Assembly (NCBI RefSeq): GCF_016056295.1
Contig: NZ_JAECZB010000004.1
Location: 1-64,000 of the forward strand
Source of the DNA: Atlanticothrix silvestris CENA357
GTDB lineage: Bacteria > Cyanobacteriota > Cyanobacteriia > Cyanobacteriales > Nostocaceae
Direction: 5' to 3'
Length of the DNA: 64,000 nt
Shown: positions 16,562-24,037 of the stretch, in pieces
Layout of the letters: each line of letters starts with the position of its first letter
Position numbering within the stretch: position 1 is the first letter of the stretch
Notes under the pieces: generated by a model
The model's input: only the letters and a program-made list of their open reading frames with translations
Database searches by the model: none
What the model was told of the DNA's origin: nothing
Position numbers and translations under genes: made by a program

Positions 16562-17195
16562 CTAGAGAAGATTCATCTACCCACATTGGTAAATTTAAAG
16601 TTTTTAAATAATTGAAACTAGAAAAAAGTTGCTGTGTTTTTCCCCAAAGATCCAAATCAAACCAACCATCATCCTCTTGATTGGCTAACAATGAAGCCCC
16701 AATAATATTAACTGTAACTCCATAACGAGATACTAAATCAGAAATGATTGGCGTTTGGTAGTAATCTTTCAAGATACAAATTTGCAAGCGTAGTCGATAA
16801 GATTGACTACTATAGCCTTGGTAGGGTTGAGTTTGCTCCTGTGTTGGTAAAGGTACAAATTCTTTACTTGGATGGGGAAACGGCTGAAAACTTAAATTAT
16901 GCTGCACATTGCCAGGAATACTTAGTTGCATCAAATCTACTCCCAAATTCTGTAGATACAGCAGACCATTACAGATGTGTTCTGAATTGCCTTGGAGTTG
17001 TAAGTCAAACCAACCATAGTTTTCTGTTGCTGTGAGCATCGCAGCAGTAATATTGACCGTAACGCCATAGCGCGATACTAAGCGTGAGATTAAAGGTTGC
17101 CGTTGGTAATGTTGGGGTATGCGAATGCGGCTATCAATTGGGGTGAGTTGAGGAAGTTTTTGTTGCGGCATAAAAATAGTTAATAGAGATAACAA
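16545..17195 (-). CDS. Tandem two-NIL-domain protein
   Basis: 216 residues made of two NIL domains (about 20-95 and 130-205). Each shows ISRLVSRYGVTVNI or ISDLVSRYGVTVNI and GWFDLQLQG or GWFDLDLWG. A Gln/Pro-rich linker separates them. No ATPase or membrane part is attached. A ligand-binding dimer-like fold made in one chain is expected from NIL structures. It sits mid-operon between the other two NIL genes, four bases after the upstream NIL gene. Confidence 0.75.
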   Translation of the reverse strand: MLSLLTIFMPQQKLPQLTPIDSRIRIPQHYQRQPLISRLVSRYGVTVNITAAMLTATENYGWFDLQLQGNSEHICNGLLYLQNLGVDLMQLSIPGNVQHNLSFQPFPHPSKEFVPLPTQEQTQPYQGYSSQSYRLRLQICILKDYYQTPIISDLVSRYGVTVNIIGASLLANQEDDGWFDLDLWGKTQQLFSSFNYLKTLNLPMWVDESSLDGHLI

Positions 17196-17199
17196 TTAA

Positions 17200-17466
17200 T
17201 CACCAATTACTGATGCTATTTTCGTCCCAAATTTCTAGTTCTATCTCTTGAAGGTGATTGATAGCAGTATCTATCTGTGCGGTTGTGCCTTGTAAATCGA
17301 GGTCAAACCAACCGTCACCAACAGCATTTGCACCCAAAATTGCAGCGGTAATATTGATAGTTAAACCGTAATCTGAGACTAAGCGAGAAATCACCGGTTC
17401 TTGATGAAAATTTTTGGGAATTCGCAAGCGAATTTGTTTGTTAATGGTCTGATTATCAGCAAGCAT
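17200..17466 (-). CDS. Standalone NIL-domain protein 2
   Basis: 88 residues, a single NIL domain filling nearly the whole protein (RLRIPKNFHQEPVISRLVSDY, LTINITAAIL, GWFDLDLQGT). First gene of the three-gene NIL set that lies between sbpA and cysA on the same strand. Together they give four NIL domains without a methionine transporter, pointing to sulfate or another sulfur metabolite as ligand. Confidence 0.78.
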   Translation of the reverse strand: MLADNQTINKQIRLRIPKNFHQEPVISRLVSDYGLTINITAAILGANAVGDGWFDLDLQGTTAQIDTAINHLQEIELEIWDENSISNW

Positions 17467-17548
17467 ATCGAAATTACCTATTTTTCATAAGTCCAAGAAG
17501 TATAACAAGAGGTAGGAGATAAACCAATACAGTTTAGTTAAACAAAAA

Positions 17549-17624
17549 GTAGGTTGGGTTGACGTTAGGAAACCCAACATTTCCGAGGTATTTGTTGGGT
17601 TGCGCTTTGCTTAACCCAACCTAC
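17549..17624. repeat. Inverted-repeat element GTAGGTTGGGTT
   Basis: GTAGGTTGGGTTGA at the left end and TTAACCCAACCTAC at the right end, with a smaller AACCCAACA/TGTTGGGTT hairpin inside. This is a widespread non-coding palindromic repeat of Nostocales. It lies between sbpA and the NIL genes and could attenuate read-through. Confidence 0.65.
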
Positions 17625-17732
17625 ATTAATCTTCACACTCTTAAAATTTACTCATCTATATGCTTTTGCTACACATATATTTGAGATAAATCTGTGATAC
17701 TAGTAGTGTTAAATTAATTCATGCCAAAGGTT

Positions 17733-18842
17733 TTATCGTCTTTTTTTTGCTTGAATTTGGTCAAAAATTGCCCCATCTTCAAAAAATTTCTTCTGGACAG
17801 CATCCCAGCCGCCGTAATCTACTACTGAACCTAAAGTTTTTACTTTGGGATATTTAGCAGCCAGTTCTTTAGTTTGCGATGCTGTTTCATCTATGGGACG
17901 GAATCCCACTTTGGCAAATTCTGTTTGGGCTTCGGGACTAAATAGATACTCCACAAAAGCTTGTGCTACTTCGCGAGTACCATGTTTATCAACATTTTTA
18001 TCAACCACTGCCACCGGGTTATCAATCGAAATATTTACGTCTGGAATAATGTAGTTAACCTTTTCACCTTTTTGTTCTGCCAATAGTACTTCGTTTTCAT
18101 AGTTAACCAAGGCATCACCTTGACCTTGTTTGAAGAAAGCATCCGTTGCTTCACGGGCATCTTTTGATAACAAAGGTACGTGTTTGGTGTAAATGTTAGT
18201 CACAAAATCTAGGGCTTTTTCTTCGCCACCCCCAGAATGAATTGCCGCATTCCAGAATGCTAAAAAGTTCCAACGAGCAATTCCAGAAGTTTTGGGATCA
18301 GCAGTAATTACCTGCACACCATCTTTAGCTAAATCAGTCCAAGTTTTAAGATTTTTGGGATTACCTTCACGGGTGATTAAGGCCGCCACAGATTTAGAGA
18401 CTGTTCCATTGTTAGGGATTTCTTTCTCCCATCCTGGTTGAATTAATCCAGCTTGTTCAATTCGGTTAACATCTAAAGCCAAAGCCAAATGGACAATATC
18501 AGCTTCTAAGCCATCAACCACGGCACGGGTTTGAGAACCAGAACCACCATAACTTTGCTTAAAGGTGACGTTTTGGTTATGTTCTTGCTTCCACTTTTGG
18601 GCAAACTTAGGAATGATCGCGTCATGAGCTGCTTTGGTAACTGCAAAGGAGACTAAAGTCAGTTCCACATCTTGTTTGTTGGCTGCGACTGGACTAACTG
18701 CGGGGTTATTGGTAGATGCTGCATTCTCACCATTACCGGAACAGGCGGCGATCGCTACGCTCAAGCTGATTCCTACCAAAAACAGCGAAATAAAGCTTTT
18801 TAAAGACGTGCGTCTCCATTGATTCAAAATATCCGACCACAT
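17733..18842 (-). CDS. sbpA: Sulfate-binding lipoprotein SbpA
   Basis: 369 residues. N-terminal helix 14-30 and lipobox AIAAC (Cys34) mark a lipoprotein anchored at the periplasmic face. The mature part matches sulfate/thiosulfate binding proteins: LTLVSFAVTKAAHDAIIPKF, YGGSGSQTRAVVDGLEADIV, ADPKTSGIARWNFLAFW, and YENEVLLA. It delivers sulfate to the CysTW-CysA transporter. The order sbpA, three NIL genes, cysA on one strand suggests a sulfate uptake cluster, but the two permease genes are absent. A shared-motif copy lies 22-45 bases before the start. Confidence 0.92.
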   Translation of the reverse strand: MWSDILNQWRRTSLKSFISLFLVGISLSVAIAACSGNGENAASTNNPAVSPVAANKQDVELTLVSFAVTKAAHDAIIPKFAQKWKQEHNQNVTFKQSYGGSGSQTRAVVDGLEADIVHLALALDVNRIEQAGLIQPGWEKEIPNNGTVSKSVAALITREGNPKNLKTWTDLAKDGVQVITADPKTSGIARWNFLAFWNAAIHSGGGEEKALDFVTNIYTKHVPLLSKDAREATDAFFKQGQGDALVNYENEVLLAEQKGEKVNYIIPDVNISIDNPVAVVDKNVDKHGTREVAQAFVEYLFSPEAQTEFAKVGFRPIDETASQTKELAAKYPKVKTLGSVVDYGGWDAVQKKFFEDGAIFDQIQAKKRR

Positions 18843-18864
18843 ACTGATTTTAGGCTCCTTATTT

Positions 18865-18887
18865 TAAACTACAGTTTATCGATCAAG
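18865..18887 (+). promoter_or_regulatory. Shared regulatory motif, copy 6 (sbpA upstream)
   Basis: AACTACAG, then TTTATC, then GATCAAG. The first part, AAACT-AC-AGTTT, is a perfect 5-bp dyad. It lies 22 bases before sbpA and could overlap its promoter. Confidence 0.6.
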
Positions 18888-19110
18888 TATTTGTATTTAG
18901 CAATTTAATTATAGATACTACAGATAACTAGATGAAATAGCAAGAGAAATCACCATAATCCCGGTCAAGAATGTGCTAATTATATGATTTTTAAAAATAT
19001 AAGCTGTATGGGGAGTAAGAATGGGGTAATAGCTCGGTACTAATCAAGACTCTGAATGTCAGGAATAGTAAGGTTTTGACCTACCTGCTCTACCTTTACA
19101 AAAAATAAAA

Positions 19111-19134
19111 TACTATTATCCGATAGATTTATAG
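19111..19134 (+). promoter_or_regulatory. Shared regulatory motif, variant copy 7
   Basis: TACTA, then TTATCC, then GATAGATTTATAG. The core is changed from TACGG, but spacing is kept and the right half is nearly identical to the rrf2 copy. It lies mid-way in the sbpA/TPR divergent region. Confidence 0.45.
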
Positions 19135-19197
19135 TACTTTATTGCTTGCACTTTTTTGGTGAATGTGACACACTCTATAAACGCAAGTACACTAATT

Positions 19198-19219
19198 CTA
19201 TCTAATTACCGTAGTTTAG
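19198..19219 (-). promoter_or_regulatory. Shared regulatory motif, copy 8 (TPR upstream)
   Basis: Minus strand: AACTACGG, then TAATTA, then GATAG. It lies 65 bases before the TPR gene. Confidence 0.6.
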
Positions 19220-19283
19220 ATTCCCAAAAACCACTTGGAGATGTTGCAAACATATCCATAAATCTTGCTGCAAGGAATTAATT

Positions 19284-20531
19284 ATGCTTAAAGATGCACA
19301 AGGGCTAGTAATTACAACGGATTCAGCCAAAGCGATCGCAGCCATTGACCGTTTCATTGATCAGGCACTTTGCTATGGGAGAGATTCAGAAACAGCAATT
19401 TTACAAGCAATTGCAGCAGATCCCACTTGTGCATTAGCTCATGCTTATGCAGCTGCGTATTATCTCACCCAAGAAAACCGCAATTCTTGGCAGCGAGCTT
19501 TACCATATCTGCAAGCTGCACAACAGAATTTTGCCAAAATTACCACCAGAGAAAAGTTATATGTGCAGGCAATTTTAGCTTGGGCAAATCAAGAAATTGA
19601 TGTAGCGATCGCTATTCATGAGGAAATTACCAATAAATTTTCCCGTGATTTAATATCTGTGCAGCAGGGACAGTATCACTATTTTTATACAGGCAATAAA
19701 GAAAAATTACTGCAAATTGCCCAAAAAGTTTTACCAGCCAATCTTCAAAATCATTATATATACGGCATGTTGGCATTTGGTTTAGAACAATGTCACCAAC
19801 TTAAAGCAGCAGAAAAGATGGCTCGTCAAGCGATCGCTTTAAATATACATGATCCTTGGGCCCATCACGCGATCGCTCACATCATGGAAACTCAGGGAAG
19901 AGTCGATGAGGGAATAACTTGGATGGAAGCTTTTGCAGATACCTGGGAAAACTGCAATTCTATGCTGTACACCCACAACTGGTGGCACATTGCACTATAT
20001 TATCTGGAGCAAGAAAACTACCAAAAAGTTCTCAAAATCTACGATACGCATATTTGGGAACGTGCCGATAAACAATCTCCTAAAGACCAAGTAGGAGCAA
20101 TTTCATTATTATTGCGCCTAGAATTGCGCGGTGTAAATGTAGGAAACCGTTGGCAAGCCATCAGTCCTTATCTTTACAGCCGGATTGATGAACACGCATT
20201 GCCATTCCAAGACTTGCATTATGTCTATGCCTTAGCCAAAGCCGGACACCATGATTGGGTAAACCAAATGCTTGTGAGTATGGAGTATCACACTTTGAGT
20301 ATAAATCCCTTTCTACGACACAGTTGGGTAGAGGTAGCAATTCCCGCAGCTAGAGGTATGGTAGCTCATGCCAATGGTGATTTTAACGCAGCTATGATGG
20401 AACTCAAATTTGTTTTACCGCGCTTGCATGAGATTGGAGGGAGTCATGCACAGCGAGTGTTATTTGAGCAAGTTTATCATGATGCAGTGTTGTGGACACA
20501 AAAGCAGAGTTGGGTTTATGCCGTGTCTTAA
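19284..20531 (+). CDS. TTC38-like tetratricopeptide protein
   Basis: 415 residues of helical repeats resembling TTC38-type TPR proteins. The diagnostic stretch is NSMLYTHNWWHIALYYLEQE near residue 235, preceded by DPWAHHAIAHIMETQGR. No signal peptide or membrane helix, so it is cytosolic. Bacterial members are of unknown function. The upstream motif copy and its divergence from sbpA place it with the sulfur genes. Confidence 0.75.
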   Translation: MLKDAQGLVITTDSAKAIAAIDRFIDQALCYGRDSETAILQAIAADPTCALAHAYAAAYYLTQENRNSWQRALPYLQAAQQNFAKITTREKLYVQAILAWANQEIDVAIAIHEEITNKFSRDLISVQQGQYHYFYTGNKEKLLQIAQKVLPANLQNHYIYGMLAFGLEQCHQLKAAEKMARQAIALNIHDPWAHHAIAHIMETQGRVDEGITWMEAFADTWENCNSMLYTHNWWHIALYYLEQENYQKVLKIYDTHIWERADKQSPKDQVGAISLLLRLELRGVNVGNRWQAISPYLYSRIDEHALPFQDLHYVYALAKAGHHDWVNQMLVSMEYHTLSINPFLRHSWVEVAIPAARGMVAHANGDFNAAMMELKFVLPRLHEIGGSHAQRVLFEQVYHDAVLWTQKQSWVYAVS

Positions 20532-20572
20532 AAACTGGTGCAAAATAAAATTATCCTCCACTTACCCCCATC

Positions 20573-20860
20573 ATGGCTATCCAAGAACTCGAACAACAAC
20601 TCCTTCAGCTTTCGCCCAACGACAAACTGTATATTATCCAACTTCTTGCTCAAAGCTTGACCACACACAATAATAATACCCACCCAGAGCTTAGCCGAGG
20701 CTGGGCATTACTAAAAACCCTAATTGAGTCTTCTTTACAACCAGAAACCCAAACCGAAACCCCAGAATATCCCCAGACTCAATTTTATGGATGTATCCAA
20801 GACGAAACATTCTTTCGTCATCCCCAAGAACAACAACAAGAACGTGAACCTATTCTGTGA
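20573..20860 (+). CDS. Antitoxin of VapBC-type module
   Basis: 95 residues, with an amphipathic N-terminus (MAIQELEQQLLQLSPNDKLYIIQLL) typical of short cyanobacterial antitoxins of this kind and a long polar Gln/Pro/Glu-rich tail that would thread over the toxin. No classical AbrB or RHH motif is certain. Its stop codon overlaps the toxin GTG start (GTGA), which indicates translational coupling. Confidence 0.7.
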   Translation: MAIQELEQQLLQLSPNDKLYIIQLLAQSLTTHNNNTHPELSRGWALLKTLIESSLQPETQTETPEYPQTQFYGCIQDETFFRHPQEQQQEREPIL

Positions 20861-21264
20861 AATTCCTGCTAGATACTAACACTTGCATTATTTATATGCG
20901 TGGTAAAAACACCACCTTAAAGCAGAAACTAGAAACCACTGCAACCAAAGATATTGCCGTTTGCTCAATCGTCAAAGCTGAACTATTTTATGGCGCAATG
21001 AAAAGTGCTAACCCAGAACGTAATCTTACGTTACAGCAAGAATTTTTAGCTCAATTTATCTCACTAACCTTTGACGACCAAGCAGCAATAACATTTGGAA
21101 CGATTCGCTCTCAACTAGAAGCATTAGGCACTCCAATTGGAGCGTATGATTTACAAATTGCTGCTATCGCACTGATAAATAACTTAATCCTAATCACCCA
21201 TAACACAAGAGAATTTAAACGCGTTAATAACTTACTTACTGAAGATTGGGAGATAGATAATTGA
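20857..21264 (+). CDS. vapC: VapC-type PIN-domain ribonuclease toxin
   Basis: 135 residues, starting at GTG inside the antitoxin stop. The PIN domain acidic residues are visible: Asp6 (FLLDTNTCI), Glu42 (KAELFYG) and Asp98 (IGAYDLQIAA), with THNTREF near 114. Length and motifs are of VapC toxins, which cleave RNA (often initiator tRNA or rRNA) when the antitoxin is lost. It ends 20 bases from the convergent PhnD-like gene. The module interrupts the otherwise sulfur-related block, so it is probably an insertion. Confidence 0.88.
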   Translation: MKFLLDTNTCIIYMRGKNTTLKQKLETTATKDIAVCSIVKAELFYGAMKSANPERNLTLQQEFLAQFISLTFDDQAAITFGTIRSQLEALGTPIGAYDLQIAAIALINNLILITHNTREFKRVNNLLTEDWEIDN

Positions 21265-21284
21265 CAAACTAACTCCTTTATTTC

Positions 21285-22091
21285 TTACCTAGATAAACCA
21301 ACACAAGAGCGATCGCTATAAATTTGGTTTAGTATCCGGTAATTCTCTAATTCCACTGCGGCAAAACGCCTGACTCCAAATTGTTTCATTACTGTTTGCA
21401 ACTGGGCATCTGGTCGAAGTAGTGCCAACTGCATTTGCTGAATCAAATATATACCCAAGCGCCGTGATACTACCAATGGTGGCATAGGACAAGGCCCCAA
21501 CACTTCCACTACACGCAAATGCTGTGATAGTTCTGGAAAGTTGCGTAATTCTTGTTCTAATACCACACTATCAATCGCTGCACAATCTGCTAACCCCTCG
21601 GCTACCCAACGAATTGAACGCTGATGGAAGCCTGATTGTATAACTTTACTAAAGAAATTTTGTGGATATTTTTCTTGATTTAATCTGTGACACAGTAAAT
21701 TATAGCCACTGTTAGAACCAGGGTCGTTGTAGCAAAATATTTTCCCTGACAAATCGGCAAACTTTTGAATATTACTATTAGCATTGACAATTACGTCTGC
21801 ATAGTAAATAGGGTAGTTGCCATATCGAGATGCTTGCATTACAGGCGCGGCTAGTGCCTGCAATTGGTCTGAAAATATTTGTCTGTAGCGAATTAGGGGT
21901 AATCCACAAATAAAAGCTAAGTCTATTTGGTCTTGAAATAACAGAGGATCTTTTAAGGGGTCGCATTCACCTTGGTGTAGTTGGGTTTCTATTTCTAAAA
22001 CACGACCTAAATAAGCTGCGATCGCTTGATAAAATTCTAACCAATTGGGAGCTAGGTAAGATACAATCCGCAATTTTGTCAATATAGTCAT
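21285..22091 (-). CDS. Orphan PhnD-like substrate-binding protein
   Basis: 268 residues from the ATG at MTILTKLRIVSYLAP; a longer frame exists. It matches the PhnD/SsuA/transferrin-like ABC binding-protein fold: LKDPLLFQDQIDLAFICGLPLIRY, ADVIVNANSNIQKFADLSGK, FCYNDPGSNSGYN, and a C-terminal GPCPMPPLVVSRRLG. Oddly, no signal peptide is seen with either start, so it may act in the cytoplasm or be held by a partner. No permease or ATPase follows. It lies eight bases after a 76-residue membrane peptide gene, under a shared-motif copy, so a sulfate, sulfonate or other oxyanion ligand is plausible. Confidence 0.78.
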   Translation of the reverse strand: MTILTKLRIVSYLAPNWLEFYQAIAAYLGRVLEIETQLHQGECDPLKDPLLFQDQIDLAFICGLPLIRYRQIFSDQLQALAAPVMQASRYGNYPIYYADVIVNANSNIQKFADLSGKIFCYNDPGSNSGYNLLCHRLNQEKYPQNFFSKVIQSGFHQRSIRWVAEGLADCAAIDSVVLEQELRNFPELSQHLRVVEVLGPCPMPPLVVSRRLGIYLIQQMQLALLRPDAQLQTVMKQFGVRRFAAVELENYRILNQIYSDRSCVGLSR

Positions 22092-22099
22092 TTTGGTTA

Positions 22100-22330
22100 T
22101 CAAGTAGTACGATGCTGGAACAATTGGATTAACTGTCGTCTTGACCAATGAAAATATAAAAAACCTAGACTGGCAAAGGTCAGTAGCATAATTCTAAAAA
22201 CCGTCGTGTACGCTTTAAGATGCCACCACAACAGCTTTAATAAAGCTGTGCCTGTTTGTGATGTCTTTTGCAATAAATGATGATTTACCCTTTTAGCGTT
22301 TTGGATACTAATGTGTTGGGCTAATGCCAT
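22100..22330 (-). CDS. Small single-span membrane protein
   Basis: 76 residues starting at MALAQHISIQ; the AAGGAGA seven to eight bases upstream decides this start over a longer frame. One membrane segment (about 44-63, FRIMLLTFASLGFLYFHW) lies between basic flanks. I recognise no family. It heads a two-gene unit with the PhnD-like protein and could anchor it. Confidence 0.65.
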   Translation of the reverse strand: MALAQHISIQNAKRVNHHLLQKTSQTGTALLKLLWWHLKAYTTVFRIMLLTFASLGFLYFHWSRRQLIQLFQHRTT

Positions 22331-22372
22331 TTCGATTTCTCCTTTCAACCTAACGCCTAAAAACAACTGTAA

Positions 22373-22397
22373 TTTGATAAACTTACCGTAGATTCTA
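22373..22397 (-). promoter_or_regulatory. Shared regulatory motif, copy 9
   Basis: Minus strand: ATCTACGG, then TAAGTT, then TATCAAA, about 45 bases before the small membrane protein. It is the last copy found moving right; none was seen in the remaining 41 kb. Confidence 0.55.
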
Positions 22398-22408
22398 TAA
22401 CGCGTCAT

Positions 22409-22922
22409 TCAGTTTTGTCAAAATATAGTGATAATTGCCTTAGCAATCCCTGCACAATGAAATATGACTTCATAAAGTCATGAAACTTTGACAATAGGGA
22501 ATAATAGTAAAATGCACTCATAGCATTTTTTCAATCCATCAAATATTGAGCATAAAAATAGCTAAGAAGTATACGGGACAAAGCTTTTAAGCTTCCTAGC
22601 TTAGTCCATAAAACTGATGCTACCCCTCAATTGTTTTGTTATTTGGCAGATGGACAAATTAAGCGAACCAACAGCTAAATTCTTGATCCCAACGCCAAAC
22701 CCATTTCAAATCAGTAATTTTTTATAATTAGAGTAGAGCCTTAAGTCTTACTCTATAAGGATTTTGGCTAATTTGGTCTTGATAAATTCACACGAAGTAG
22801 ATGGGTTTACTGTCCTTAAAATTGCCAGACTTCTCAAACTTATTGATTTCCCAAAATTAAAGCTTTACCTTGCTATTTAGTCCACCATTCCAGTAATGAC
22901 GAAAACAAGGAGACTGTTGATT
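22409..22922. other. Intergenic gap, no supported gene
   Basis: AT-rich spacer of about 500 bases. Small imperfect palindromes around AAGCTTTTAAGCTT (near 22580) are the only structure seen. Probably holds promoters for the flanking divergent genes. Confidence 0.5.
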
Positions 22923-23330
22923 ATGATGACAACTGAATCTATACTCGCCGAAATGCAAGCTTGTAAACAAATCTGCATCGAATGCCAAACTACTTGCCTT
23001 GATACTCTCAGATACTGCAATAGTCAGGGTGGTAAATATATTGATATGACTATGATGTCGATGATGCGGGACTGTGCGGAAATGTGCATGATCTGCGTCA
23101 ACATGATTAATGACGGTTCTGAGTTTATGGGAAACACGTGTAGTTTGTGCGCCCAAATTTGCGATCGCACTGCAATGGCTTGCGAACAGATAAGTGGTGA
23201 TGCCACCATGATGTTCTGTGCTACTGTTTGCCGCAAGTGTGCTGAACATTGCAACTTAATGGGATTAAATTCTGCGTCCTATTTCCGTAGGTCATGTTTG
23301 GTAACAGAAGACGTACTGGTGTCTAGCTGA
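22923..23330 (+). CDS. Csp-like Cys-rich four-helix protein (DUF326)
   Basis: 135 residues with 17 Cys, arranged as repeated C-x2/3-C along predicted helices (ACKQICIECQTTC, DCAEMCMICVNM, CSLCAQICD, CATVCRKCAEHC). This is the pattern of Csp copper-storage proteins and DUF326 ferredoxin-like proteins, which pack many Cu(I) ions inside a four-helix bundle. AAGGAGA nine bases before the ATG supports this start over one 27 bases upstream. No signal peptide, so cytosolic. Methionine richness (TMMSMMRDC) is also consistent with copper. Metal identity is not proven by sequence. Confidence 0.8.
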   Translation: MMTTESILAEMQACKQICIECQTTCLDTLRYCNSQGGKYIDMTMMSMMRDCAEMCMICVNMINDGSEFMGNTCSLCAQICDRTAMACEQISGDATMMFCATVCRKCAEHCNLMGLNSASYFRRSCLVTEDVLVSS

Positions 23331-23409
23331 TTTTTGTCTAGCATTGAGTTTTTTAGTTTATAGCAAGCTAATAATTATACTTAAATTCATATCTTGCCTT
23401 AGCGCCTTG

Positions 23410-23451
23410 AGTTTTTCGCCACCCAAAAATATTTTTGGGTGGCGAAAAACT
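23410..23451. terminator. Perfect 42-bp palindrome
   Basis: A fully self-complementary 42-bp sequence with no spacer, centred on AAAAATATTTTT and flanked by TCGCCACCC/GGGTGGCGA arms. As RNA it gives a long GC-topped hairpin ending in U-rich or A-rich sequence on both strands. It lies between the Csp-like gene and DUF3119, so a strong bidirectional terminator is the likely use. Confidence 0.65.
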
Positions 23452-23527
23452 TATTTAGTATCTGCAAATCCCTTGTTAATCTCATCCCAGTTAAAACTTC
23501 TCACCCCTAACTCTTAAAATAGGAGAG

Positions 23528-23941
23528 ATGTCTACTAACAAAGCAGGATTGGAAACTGTGACTACATTTGTGCCTGACTCCAGATCAATAGTAAAACTCA
23601 AACCTAGTTACAATATCCCTATAGTGTTGGTGATTGCAGCGATTCCCCTACTGTTAGTGCAAGCTTGGTTAGGAGTAGCGATCGCTTTGTTTGGCTTGTT
23701 TCTTTTGTTTCAAACTGTAACACTATCCTTACATTTTACCGCCACCGACTTAGATATTTACAGAGGCGAAAAATTGCTCCGGCGCTTTCCCTACCAAGAA
23801 TGGCAAAACTGGCGGATTTTCTGGAATGCAGTGCCCATACTGTTTTACTTTAAAGAAGTTAAAAGTATTCACTTTCTACCGATTTTATTTGACCCCAACA
23901 CTCTAAAAACTTGCCTAGAAGAACGTTGCCCACGGATTTAG
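23528..23941 (+). CDS. DUF3119-family membrane protein
   Basis: 137 residues, two adjacent membrane helices (about 29-65) then LHFTATDLDIYRGEKLLRRFPYQEWQNW and LPILFDP. The sequence matches the cyanobacterial/plastid DUF3119 family of unknown function. Strong AGGAGAG before the ATG. It is followed by DUF3086 and plsY on the same strand, an order common in cyanobacteria. Confidence 0.78.
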   Translation: MSTNKAGLETVTTFVPDSRSIVKLKPSYNIPIVLVIAAIPLLLVQAWLGVAIALFGLFLLFQTVTLSLHFTATDLDIYRGEKLLRRFPYQEWQNWRIFWNAVPILFYFKEVKSIHFLPILFDPNTLKTCLEERCPRI

Positions 23942-24037
23942 TTCCGATTTAGACTCAAAATTTAGGAATTTTAGCGCAAGTCGATTGTATATTTCTGAAA
24001 GTTATTTATTCGCATCATAGGAATTGCACTATATTTT

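Noticed and set aside
22857-23249. 130-codon frame antisense to the Csp-like gene
   Set aside because: Shadow of a Cys-rich gene whose own reading frame is clearly coding.
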